From assembly GCF_902498825.1 (NCBI RefSeq), contig NZ_LR701459.1:1432001-1496000 (forward strand): a DNA stretch of 64,000 nucleotides, given 5' to 3'. Position numbers and translations under genes: made by a program. This stretch comes from Rhizobium sp. EC-SD404 (GTDB taxonomy: Bacteria > Pseudomonadota > Alphaproteobacteria > Rhizobiales > Rhizobiaceae). Positions 56,675 through 64,000 of the stretch are shown here, piece by piece; the first letter of the stretch is position 1; every line of letters begins with the position of its first letter. The notes below the pieces were generated by a model that searched no databases, had not been told where the DNA came from, and was given only the letters and a program-made list of their open reading frames with translations.

Positions 56675-57256
56675 ATGCACAGCAACAGCTGGACCCTGCG
56701 CGAAATCCTGATCGTCGCCTTTCTCGGAGCCGTTTTCGGCGTCCTTTACCTGGCCTGGGTTCAGGTCTGGCTCATCACGCAGGCGATCTTCGGGCCGGTG
56801 ACGATGGATGTCGTCATGGGCTTCTGGTTCATCGTCTCGATCATCGCCGCGTCCATCATCCGCAAGCCGGGTGCGGCGCTTCTGTCGGAAGTTCTCGCGG
56901 CGGTGGTCCAGGTGCTGCTCGGGAGTCCGGCGGGCCTGCTGCTGATCGTCACCGGCCTGGTCCAGGGAGCCGGTGCGGAAGCCGTCTTCGCGGCCACGCG
57001 ATGGAAGAACTACCGCTTGCCCGTGCTCATGGCGGCAGGCGTGGGCGCGGCAGTCGCTTCCTTCATCTACACGTGGATCCGCTTCGACTATGGCGCGCTC
57101 GCACCCGGCCTGCTGATCGCAATGTTCGCTCTCAGATGCCTGAGTGGCGCTCTGCTCGGCGGCCTTCTTGGCCATTGGGTGACGCAGGCGCTCTATCGCA
57201 CGGGCGTGCTTTCCGGTCTCGGCATCGATCGCGACCGGCGGGTCGTCCATGGCTGA
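56675..57256 (+). CDS. ykoE: ECF transporter substrate subunit YkoE
   Basis: A 193-residue membrane protein of about five to six helices, the S component that gives substrate specificity to an energy-coupling-factor transporter. The N-terminus LREILIVAFLGAVFGVLYL and the family context (YkoF, two-domain ATPase YkoD, T component YkoC, TPP riboswitch) point to HMP or thiamine import. AAGAGG precedes the ATG. Its 3' end overlaps ykoD by eight bases. Confidence 0.92.
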   Translation: MHSNSWTLREILIVAFLGAVFGVLYLAWVQVWLITQAIFGPVTMDVVMGFWFIVSIIAASIIRKPGAALLSEVLAAVVQVLLGSPAGLLLIVTGLVQGAGAEAVFAATRWKNYRLPVLMAAGVGAAVASFIYTWIRFDYGALAPGLLIAMFALRCLSGALLGGLLGHWVTQALYRTGVLSGLGIDRDRRVVHG

Positions 57257-58907
57257 ACAGCCTGCCGCGGTTCTCATCGACGGGGTCTCGGTCACCTATG
57301 CCGCGTCGGACACGGCGGCGGTCGGGCCGGTCGATCTCGTCATCCGTCCGGGCGAGCGCTGGCTTCTGCTTGGCGCGTCCGGATCCGGCAAGTCTTCGCT
57401 GCTCAATGCGCTGACCGGCCTCATCCCGCACTCGATCGCGTCGGAGCGAACCGGTGAGGTCAGGCTTCTTGGCGAAGATGTTGCGGCGCGCACTCCGGCG
57501 GGCTGGAGCAGTTCCGTCGCGCGGCTTTTCCAGAAGGCGGAGCAAACGCTGTGCGGCATGACGGTTGCCGATGAGGTCGCCTTCGCGCTTGAAAATCAGG
57601 GCCTGCCTGCCGACGAGATCGCTATGCGCGCGGAAGCGGCGATGCGCTCGATCGGCCTGCCGCAGGACTGGCTCGACAGACGCTCAAGCCACTTGTCAGG
57701 CGGCGAAAAACAGCTTGTCGCGATTGCTGCCATCATGGCGCAACAGGCGCCGATCATCGTTGCCGACGAGCCGACGGCGCATCTCGCACCCGAAGCGGCG
57801 CGCCGGCTGGAGCGCCTCTTGCTGGATGTTCCGCCTCATGGCGCCGCACTCATCGTCGATCACCGGCTCGATGATCTCATCACGCTCATCGATCGCGTCG
57901 CCATCCTCGGAGGCGATGGACGCATCGTCGCCAGCGGGCCTCCGCGCGCAGTGTTTCGCGACCATGGGCGCACGCTCGATCGTCTGGGCATTTGGCGGCC
58001 GATCGGCAGCCGGCTCGACGACCGGCTGATGGCGATCGGTCACGAGGTCGAGCCGCCGCCTTTGACCTTTGCCGAAGCGCTTCACGCCATGGACCGGCTG
58101 CCCCCTCCGCTGATCGACCGAGCTCGTGCCGCGCTCGTCGACTTCATCGCGCCGCGGATCGCACAAGCAGGGGCAATCGGCGCCACCGTCGCCCGGCTCG
58201 ATGGGGCTTCCTGCGCGCCGCTCTTCGCCAAGCCGGTCCTGCATGATGTGACGGTTTCGATTGCAGCGGGCGAGGTGGTCGCGATTCTCGGCGCCAACGG
58301 AGCAGGCAAGTCGACGCTCGCTGCCAGTTTGGCGGGGCTCCTGCGCCTGAAGGCGGGACGTCGGGAGGGGGCGATGGGTGGCATCTCTTTCCAGAATCCC
58401 GACAGCCAGTTCATCGCGGGATCGGTCGGCGAAGAGCTTGCCGCCGCTCTTGATGCCGCCGGCGTGCGGGCGGAGGTGGCCGACGTAGAGGCGCTTGCCG
58501 AGCGTTGGAGGCTGGTGGCACTTCTCGATCGCCATCCGATGCAGCTTTCGGAAGGGCAGAAGCGCCGTCTCTCGCTTGCCCTGTTGATGGCCGGCGATCG
58601 GTTTCCGCTGATCGTGCTGGATGAGCCGACCGGGGGGCTCGATGCAGCGGGCAGCGATGCGCTCATCGCTGAAATCGACCGGCTTCGCGATCGGGCGAGG
58701 GCGGTGGCGATCGTTACGCACGACATGGATTTTGCGCTTGCGACGGCAGCACGCTGGATCATCGTCGGCGATGGCCGCATCCTTTCCGATGGCCCGGCCT
58801 CCGAGCTCATGCGCGATCGCGCGCTCATGAAACGGGCAGGGCTTGCGCCACCGCACCTTCTTGCGGCGCTGGACTGGCTGGAAAAAGAGCCGGTGCCCGC
58901 ATGTTGA
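57249..58907 (+). CDS. ykoD: ECF transporter double ATPase YkoD
   Basis: A 552-residue protein with two ABC ATPase domains in one chain. Domain 1: Walker A GASGSGKSS near residues 44-52, signature LSGGEKQL, Walker B IIVADEPTAHL. Domain 2: Walker A GANGAGKST near 345-353, signature LSEGQKRR, Walker B IVLDEPTGGLD. Both histidines (VDHRLDDL, VTHDMDFA) are present. It powers YkoE with YkoC as coupling subunit. It overlaps ykoE at its start and ykoC at its end. Confidence 0.93.
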   Translation: MAEQPAAVLIDGVSVTYAASDTAAVGPVDLVIRPGERWLLLGASGSGKSSLLNALTGLIPHSIASERTGEVRLLGEDVAARTPAGWSSSVARLFQKAEQTLCGMTVADEVAFALENQGLPADEIAMRAEAAMRSIGLPQDWLDRRSSHLSGGEKQLVAIAAIMAQQAPIIVADEPTAHLAPEAARRLERLLLDVPPHGAALIVDHRLDDLITLIDRVAILGGDGRIVASGPPRAVFRDHGRTLDRLGIWRPIGSRLDDRLMAIGHEVEPPPLTFAEALHAMDRLPPPLIDRARAALVDFIAPRIAQAGAIGATVARLDGASCAPLFAKPVLHDVTVSIAAGEVVAILGANGAGKSTLAASLAGLLRLKAGRREGAMGGISFQNPDSQFIAGSVGEELAAALDAAGVRAEVADVEALAERWRLVALLDRHPMQLSEGQKRRLSLALLMAGDRFPLIVLDEPTGGLDAAGSDALIAEIDRLRDRARAVAIVTHDMDFALATAARWIIVGDGRILSDGPASELMRDRALMKRAGLAPPHLLAALDWLEKEPVPAC

Positions 58908-59644
58908 GAACGGTTCATCCGCTGCCGAAGCTTGTCGTCGCGCTGATCTGGCTTGCCGCCTCGATCTTCATGTTCGACGCACCGTTCCAGATCGCGGTGA
59001 TCCTGACGTGCGTGACAATCCTGATCGCTCTCGAGCGTCTTTCGCCGCTGCTCGTGCTTGCGTTGATCGTACCCTTCGCGCTGTTCGGTGCGGGCTTCAT
59101 CACCACCAGTGTGCTCTTCCGGCAGGAAAGCGAATTCGCGGTGCAGATGGCGAAGGAAACGCCGTTCGGCGACGGGCGGCTGCAGGCCGGCATCGTGCTT
59201 TTTCTGCGGGCGATCGCCTGCGGGATGGTGTCGGCGGTCTTCGTGCTGACCACCAACCCGGGCAGTTTCGTGAAGGCGCTGATGGTGAATTGGCGTCTTT
59301 CGCCGCGCATCGGCTATGCGCTTTTCGCGGCGCTGCAGCTGGTGCCGGACCTTGCCGCCGAATTGCAGCAGATGCGGCTTGCTCGCGCCATGAGGCGCGG
59401 CGCTCCGCCACGGCGCATTCCGGGGCCTCTGGAGGTGGGATCGCTCGTCGTCCCCCTCATCGCCTACGCCATCCGGCGGGCGGGTGACACCGCGTTGGCG
59501 ATGGAAAGCCGAGGCCTCGGCGCATCGCCCAGGCGCACCGTCATCGGCGCGCCGGTCTCATCCAAACGTGACGCCATCTTCTGCTTCACCGGGTTGGCCT
59601 GGCTTCTGTCGCTTTACTGGATGACCTTGAGAATGCCTCTTTAG
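58901..59644 (+). CDS. ykoC: ECF transporter coupling subunit YkoC
   Basis: A 247-residue T component with five to six helices. The coupling region, with the two short ATPase-binding motifs, lies in RLARAMRRGAPPRR (QMRLARAMRRG) and ESRGLGASPRR. It couples YkoD to YkoE. It overlaps the last codons of ykoD (ATGTTGA), which indicates coupled translation. It is the last gene of the TPP-controlled unit; the following 135-base gap precedes a new ABC gene. Confidence 0.92.
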   Translation: MLRTVHPLPKLVVALIWLAASIFMFDAPFQIAVILTCVTILIALERLSPLLVLALIVPFALFGAGFITTSVLFRQESEFAVQMAKETPFGDGRLQAGIVLFLRAIACGMVSAVFVLTTNPGSFVKALMVNWRLSPRIGYALFAALQLVPDLAAELQQMRLARAMRRGAPPRRIPGPLEVGSLVVPLIAYAIRRAGDTALAMESRGLGASPRRTVIGAPVSSKRDAIFCFTGLAWLLSLYWMTLRMPL

Positions 59645-59779
59645 ACAGGTGCTGTCTTCAAAATTGGCCTGGAACTGGTGTAAGGCAGCGCGATCGATCG
59701 AAAATTCGGATCGCCTGTCGGCTGACGGCTTTTGCCTTCGTCCTTGGCAGTATCGACCACAGATTGAGACGGGCTAGCC

Positions 59780-60778
59780 ATGATGTCAGACACCTACCAA
59801 GCAGGCGAGGCGAGACATGCCATCGTCGCCAAGGGCCTGGTCAAGCGCTTCGGCGATGTGACCGCCGTTGCCGGTATCGATCTCGTCGTGCCGCGCGGCA
59901 TGATTTTCGCCATTCTCGGCCCGAACGGTGCGGGCAAGACGACGCTAATGCGCATGCTGGCGACGCTTGCGACCCCGGATGGCGGCTCGGCGATGGTGAT
60001 GGGGCATGACCTGATCCAGGATCCGGACGCCGTGCGCAGTGCGATTGCCATGACCGGCCAGTTCGCTTCGCTCGACGAGGACCTCACGGGGCGCGAGAAT
60101 CTCATTCTCATTGCGCGGCTCTGGGGTTTCAAGAGCCGGGCCGCGCGCGAGCGGGGCGACGAGCTTCTCGCCGCCTTCGATCTTTTCGACGCGGCGACCA
60201 AGCAGGTGAAGGATTATTCCGGCGGCATGCGTCGGCGGCTCGATATCGCCGCATCGCTGATCGTCACTCCGGGTGTGCTCTTTCTCGATGAACCGACGAC
60301 GGGTCTGGACCCAAAAGCGCGGCAGGGCGTGTGGCGGATGATCCGAGGGCTCGCCGACAGCGGCGTCACCATTCTTCTGACAACCCAGTATCTCGAAGAA
60401 GCCGACCAGCTCGCCTCCCGCATCGCCGTAATCGACCATGGGCGCAAGATCGCGGAAGGCACCAGCCGTGAGTTGAAGGCGGAGACCGGCTCCGGCTTCC
60501 TGCATGTGGCACTCGCCGATCCCGCGCATCTCGACCGCGCCGCATCGGTTCTCGAAGCACAATTGAAGAATTCCGTGCAGCGCTCGGCAGAAGGCGCGAC
60601 GCTGTCGATCATCGCTGGTTCGCCGGAAACGGCGAATGCCGCTCTTGCCGCGCTGATCGCCGAAGGCATCGCGCTCGCCGATTTCTCGATGGGGCAGCCG
60701 ACGCTCGACGAAGTGTTCTTCGCGCTGACGGGCGAGCGCACCGCTACGGACATGCCGGAGAGGGAGGCTGCGGAATGA
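59780..60778 (+). CDS. ABC exporter ATPase, DrrA-like
   Basis: A 332-residue ATPase of the daunorubicin-resistance type. Walker A GPNGAGKTT near residues 47-55, signature YSGGMRRR, Walker B VLFLDEPTTGLDP, and a switch residue where TTQYLEEA replaces the common THDMEEA, as in DrrA. The C-terminal 90 residues are a DUF4162-like extension ending in QPTLDEVFFALTG. It exports an unknown compound with the next gene. The two start codons at 59780 and 59783 are equivalent. Confidence 0.9.
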   Translation: MMSDTYQAGEARHAIVAKGLVKRFGDVTAVAGIDLVVPRGMIFAILGPNGAGKTTLMRMLATLATPDGGSAMVMGHDLIQDPDAVRSAIAMTGQFASLDEDLTGRENLILIARLWGFKSRAARERGDELLAAFDLFDAATKQVKDYSGGMRRRLDIAASLIVTPGVLFLDEPTTGLDPKARQGVWRMIRGLADSGVTILLTTQYLEEADQLASRIAVIDHGRKIAEGTSRELKAETGSGFLHVALADPAHLDRAASVLEAQLKNSVQRSAEGATLSIIAGSPETANAALAALIAEGIALADFSMGQPTLDEVFFALTGERTATDMPEREAAE

Positions 60779-61596
60779 GCGATCGACCGATGGATCATCC
60801 GGTGGAAACCGCCGGCCTCAGACATGTCGCCCGGCCGCCGAAGCCTTCCGCATTCTCCAACGCGCTTGTCTTCGGCTGGCGCGCTGTCCTCAAATTCAAG
60901 CACGTGCCCGAGCAGCTCTTCGATCTTGTCATGACGCCGATCATGTTCACGCTGCTCTTCACCTTCGTTTTCGGCGGCGCGCTGGCGGGTTCGACGGGGG
61001 ACTACCTGCAGTTCTTCCTGCCGGGCATTCTCGTTCAGACCGTGATGTTCAACTCGGTCTATTCCGGCATGGGTCTGTCGACCGATCTCGGCAAGGGCCT
61101 CTTCGATCGTTTCCGCTCGCTGCCGATCTGGCCGCTGGCCCCCTTCGCCGGGCTGATGGTGGGCGATATCCTGCGCCACCTGATCGCCGCGACGATTATC
61201 CTGACCATCGGGCTGATCCTCGGCTACCGGCCGGAGACGGGGCTTCCCGGTGTCATCGGGGCCTTCGCGCTGCTCGTCGCCATCGGCTTCGGCATGGGCT
61301 GGATATTCATGGTGCTCGGACTTCTCATCCGCACGCCGACGACGGTGATGACGATGGGCTTCACCTTCCTCTTTCCGCTCGTCTTCGCCTCCAACATCAT
61401 GGTCGATCCGGCGACGATGCCCGGCTGGCTGCGGGCTTTTGTCGACGTCAATCCGGTGAGCCTGATGACGACGGCGATCCGTGGACTGATGAACGGCGGC
61501 GGCAGTTTCGCCGAGGTCGGTCTCGCTTTGATCGCGCCTGCGCTGGTGACGGCGATCCTCGCGCCGGTCACCCTGATGCTCTATCGAAGGCGTTGA
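60775..61596 (+). CDS. ABC exporter permease, DrrB-like
   Basis: A 273-residue ABC-2 type membrane protein with six helices, starting with a cytoplasmic N-terminal segment and the typical LPGILVQTVMFNSVYSGMGLSTDLGKG block. It overlaps the ATPase stop as ATGA. The substrate (antibiotic, lipid or similar) is not indicated by the neighbours. Confidence 0.9.
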   Translation: MSDRPMDHPVETAGLRHVARPPKPSAFSNALVFGWRAVLKFKHVPEQLFDLVMTPIMFTLLFTFVFGGALAGSTGDYLQFFLPGILVQTVMFNSVYSGMGLSTDLGKGLFDRFRSLPIWPLAPFAGLMVGDILRHLIAATIILTIGLILGYRPETGLPGVIGAFALLVAIGFGMGWIFMVLGLLIRTPTTVMTMGFTFLFPLVFASNIMVDPATMPGWLRAFVDVNPVSLMTTAIRGLMNGGGSFAEVGLALIAPALVTAILAPVTLMLYRRR

Positions 61597-61678
61597 GGTC
61601 TTCCTTCGGACCCACGTTTGCGTCATAGACCACAAGGGTGCGGTCCGGCCGGCCGCAGTGGGGAGCTCGCCGCCGCTT

Positions 61679-62221
61679 ATGCATGATTTCAGCCTGTTCG
61701 ACTTCAGCCCGCTCGTCATTCTCGACAGCCGGATGGATGCCGTTCCCGTCGAGAAGCGCGTCGCGATCGCCGAGCGCGAGCGGCTCAAGCCACGCGACAA
61801 GCCGCCTATCGTCGAGATCGATGGCCTTGTGCTGAAGCGTCCGATCAGCCGTATCTTCGAAAAGGAAATCTATCTCTCCGACCCGAAGCTGAAGGATGCC
61901 GAAGACCGCCGCGTCGTGGCCATCGGCCGGCCGCACGAGGGCAATTTCCACCTCTACAACTACATCATCCCCGAGACTGGCGCGTCCTTCACCAACCGCG
62001 CGCTGACGTCCGGGCCGCGCCTGCGTCAGCTTGTTCTGCTGGCCGTCGCACTCATCATTACTTTCGCCATGGCCTTCTTCTCGATCGGCTTCTTCCAACG
62101 TGGCATTGTCATGGGCCTGGTCTGGCTAACCCCCGCCGTCGTGTTCCTATCGGTCGCCAAGCACTTCTGGGAGCAGTACAAGGCGGACCGGATGCTGGCG
62201 GAGTATGTGGAGCGGGCGTGA
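61679..62221 (+). CDS. Hypothetical two-helix membrane protein
   Basis: A 180-residue protein with a soluble N-terminal part of about 110 residues and two hydrophobic helices near residues 120-140 and 145-160, ending in a charged tail. I do not recognise a defined family. The ATG at 61679 was chosen, with a GGGGAG some distance upstream; an in-frame GTG at 61658 is possible. It may belong to the preceding ABC transcription unit, 82 bases away. Confidence 0.7.
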   Translation: MHDFSLFDFSPLVILDSRMDAVPVEKRVAIAERERLKPRDKPPIVEIDGLVLKRPISRIFEKEIYLSDPKLKDAEDRRVVAIGRPHEGNFHLYNYIIPETGASFTNRALTSGPRLRQLVLLAVALIITFAMAFFSIGFFQRGIVMGLVWLTPAVVFLSVAKHFWEQYKADRMLAEYVERA

Positions 62222-62381
62222 AGCGCGGGCATCAGCTCACCGGTATGCATTGCGACTTTTCATTCGGGAAGTCGGCGACGGCTTCAGGCAGCACTTCATG
62301 CAATTGCAGCACTAGAGCATGAGGAGCATTACGTGAACATCCGGGCTCATGCAATCAAAGATTGCGGGCAGTTCTCCGATA

Positions 62382-62753
62382 TCAATCTGGCTCCCAAACA
62401 CCTGAATCCCAAGCATGAAGCGACATTCCCGCCGAGCCGGCCTGTGGCCAGGAAGATGCGCTGATGCGTTCCAAGACTCGTCGCGCTTCTACTGGGGCAA
62501 CAGATCGGGTGGCCTGTGCGGCGAGGAAGCGGACTTCCATGCTGGGGTGGTCATAAAGAGCCAGCAGAGCGATGCGCTGATCGCCGGGCCGCGCCCGCAG
62601 TTCCGTTTGGATCGCTACCTTCTGCCGATAGAGTTTCTTGTAGAGCGCCAAGCGACCATCGATGTCTGCCTGCTCCATCCTGAGCGCGACATCTGCGAAG
62701 TTAGCCACAAGCGCATCAACCTTTGTACTTGATAGATCAGGTACAGTTGTCAT
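62382..62753 (-). CDS. DUF2019 protein, possible immunity protein
   Basis: A 123-residue protein matching the DUF2019 type found in rhizobia. A conserved segment RPGDQRIALLALYDHP, then MEVRFLAAQATRSVAPVEARRVLE, suggests HEAT-like helical repeats. The start at 62753 (MTTVPDLSST) has GGAG about nine bases upstream. It lies 31 bases downstream of a broken nuclease-toxin-like gene on the same strand, the arrangement of toxin and immunity pairs. The immunity role is an inference from position. Confidence 0.75.
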   Translation of the reverse strand: MTTVPDLSSTKVDALVANFADVALRMEQADIDGRLALYKKLYRQKVAIQTELRARPGDQRIALLALYDHPSMEVRFLAAQATRSVAPVEARRVLERISASSWPQAGSAGMSLHAWDSGVWEPD

Positions 62754-62784
62754 GGCTTGAGCACTCCGAACTTCTGCAAGGCCC

Positions 62785-63510
62785 TTAGGCCCTCGCGTCT
62801 CTGCTCCATCCAAGATCTTGCCATAAGGAAAGCGCGAGGGCTTTTGCCTCCGTAATCATCATTCGGTCTGCATACCATCGATTAATCAGCCAGTGCCGCA
62901 TCCGCGGTATCAGCACGATGTTGTTAGGATCATTGATCATATCCTCGGAAAAACCGCTCAGTCTAGCAGTCGATCGTTCGACGATGTGGTGTCTGTCATA
63001 GCCCGCCAATGGCGTTTTCGCTCTGTTGAGCAGTTCCTCAAGCGTGCGTGGGGCATCGCGGTAGGATTCGATCAGCGGAAGTCTGTCATACAGTCAATGT
63101 CCGATCGTGATTGCTCGACCCCAGGGCGTCGCTCGCCAAGCGTTGCGCGCGATCCATTCTGCGACCCGTATAGCGATGCGCGTTCTTTCTCGCGAGCTAC
63201 GAGGGCGCGGGTCAGGAATTCCCGGCCAGTCATCCGGTGGTTCGGACGGATCAAAGTTCGCTGCTAGCGCAGGAAAATCTCTGTCGGCGGTCGATTGAGC
63301 GGGGGATCGATTGGCCGATTGCTCTCCGTCCACCCGAACCCATCTGCCACCCCTTCGGCTGCCCCGTGGCACGCGCGGTTGGTTCGGGTCGAAATTCGCC
63401 TTGGCCAGAAGATATCTGACATAGTTTGCGTGGATCAGCACCGCATGGGCGCTCAGATGCCAGCGTTGGCGCAGCAGATCGTCGATTTCTCTTCGGTTGG
63501 CATTTGCCAT
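62785..63510 (-). pseudogene. HNH-like nuclease toxin gene with in-frame TGA
   Basis: One reading frame of 241 codons, interrupted by a TGA at codon 139 (63094-63096). Before it are an N-terminal domain and the motif NFDPNQPRVPRGSRRGGRWV, common at the start of such proteins; after it, in the same frame, comes GYDRHHIVERS, then a segment with NNIVLIPRMRHWLINRWY, an HNH-type nuclease core. The residue at the TGA is probably Trp in relatives (GH-W-LYDRLP). A sequencing error, a real nonsense mutation, or a two-part gene are possible; the nonsense mutation is the simplest. No metal-coordination loss is apparent in the nuclease part. Confidence 0.75.
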
Positions 63511-63951
63511 GGAAGCCCCCAGCAACCGTTCCAGAATACGGTCGGCGCTGCGGGCGGGGATGAAGTCGATGACTATTCAGGCGTTCCGCCGGCGGCGCGT
63601 TCGAGATTCCAAAGCCCTTGCGTAGCACGTCCCCCGCTTGCCTCTCCTTCCATCCTCGGCTATCACTCCTTCCATGAGCAAGAGGCGCAACACGGCTGGA
63701 TCTTTCCGCGACATGGGCATTTCGTCCGTGTCAGTCCGTGCGCGTACGCTCAGCTCGCTTCTTCTTCTCGGCCTTACGCGCGGTTGCCGGGTCCTTTGAG
63801 GAGCGCCCGGCGGCCGTAGAGGCTTTGCCGGCAACAGCTCCTTATCCCTTTGACACTGCCAGTGAATTGACCGATTGAGGTCCCGCTTATGCGATGTTTC
63901 GTGCCCCGCTGAGGGCACGCGCGTCGAGCGGAGGAGACGGAGACGAAAGCC
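63511..63951. other. Region before the last gene, little recognised
   Basis: About 440 bases with short frames only. A 47-codon minus-strand frame beginning at 63720 is possible but unsupported. Near its end, GTGCCC and GGGCAC (63901-63918) can form a short hairpin. No mobile-element feature was identified. Confidence 0.4.
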
Positions 63952-64000
63952 ATGACTGTCCACGCCAAGCAAGAAAAGTCCGCAGTCCGCAGCCGACAGG
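63952..64000 (+). CDS. Start of an unidentified gene, cut by the window
   Basis: An ATG at 63952 follows GGAGGAGAC and begins MTVHAKQEKSAVRSRQ, open to the window edge. Only 16 residues are visible, so neither family nor function can be given. The strong ribosome-binding site supports it as a real gene. Confidence 0.5.
   Translation, partial: MTVHAKQEKSAVRSRQ

Noticed and set aside
60214..61800. 528-codon minus-strand frame opposite the DrrAB-like genes
   Set aside because: It crosses two well-supported plus-strand genes and has low-complexity Arg/Asp-rich sequence without a family.
63094..63096. TGA read as selenocysteine
   Set aside because: No selenocysteine insertion element is visible and the family does not use selenocysteine; the expected residue is tryptophan.

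Overview
The window is about 64 kb of GC-rich chromosomal DNA from an alphaproteobacterium, most likely order Hyphomicrobiales (Rhizobiales), family and genus not resolved. The evidence is a succinoglycan-type exo cluster in Sinorhizobium-like order, a RirA iron regulator with Irr-box-like palindromes, a glpSTPQUV glycerol-3-phosphate importer, a fused trpE(G) behind a Trp-codon leader, and an extensin-like protein. Almost all of the window reads as ordinary, densely packed chromosome; only the last 1.8 kb looks accessory.

Layout. 1-11.4 kb: flippase (cut by the window edge), exoK, exoL, exoA, exoM, exoO, exoN, exoP, then a PPP-type phosphatase on the other strand and an exoH-like acyltransferase. 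11.7-18.3 kb: a NitT/TauT-type ABC importer in one operon with an asparaginase-like amidohydrolase and a PuuE-like deacetylase, diverging from a GntR regulator and an ACMSD-like amidohydrolase, probably one catabolic unit for an unknown nitrogenous compound. 18.6-22.3 kb: PRC-barrel protein, tRNA-Met, an oxidoreductase and an MFS transporter. 22.6-23.6 kb: bfd-bfr iron storage behind a 31-bp Irr-box-like palindrome. 23.8-34.0 kb: glpR, glpD, glpSTPQUV and glpK. 34.6-39.3 kb: an MHYT-GGDEF-EAL protein, an SDR and pgm. 39.4-43.2 kb: rirA, an ArsR regulator, a HugZ-type protein, thymidine kinase, cytochrome c and an unknown protein. 43.2-49.4 kb: putR/putA, fhs and a spermidine-synthase-like protein. 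49.4-55.8 kb: extensin-like protein, trpL-trpE(G), CDF transporter, acyl-CoA-dehydrogenase-like enzyme and HxlR regulator. 55.9-62.2 kb: TPP riboswitch with ykoFEDC, a DrrAB-type ABC exporter and a membrane protein. 62.2-64 kb: a DUF2019 gene, a nuclease-toxin-like gene broken by an in-frame TGA, and the start of an unknown gene.

How the parts work together. pgm and exoN supply glucose-1-phosphate and UDP-glucose for ExoL/A/M/O, and ExoP and the flippase handle polymerisation and export. The glp block imports glycerol-3-phosphate and oxidises it, with TTCG direct repeats suggesting GlpR operators before glpR and glpD. Two similar palindromes, before bfd and before rirA, suggest shared Irr control of iron storage and of the second iron regulator. 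RNA-based control is visible twice: a trp attenuator and a TPP riboswitch.

The less ordinary observations are the complementary degeneracy of the two Glp ATPases, the unassigned amidohydrolase/ABC operon, the 101-base bfd/bfr overlap, and the nonsense-interrupted toxin-like gene beside an apparently intact DUF2019 gene. I did not find a clearly new defence or mobile system.
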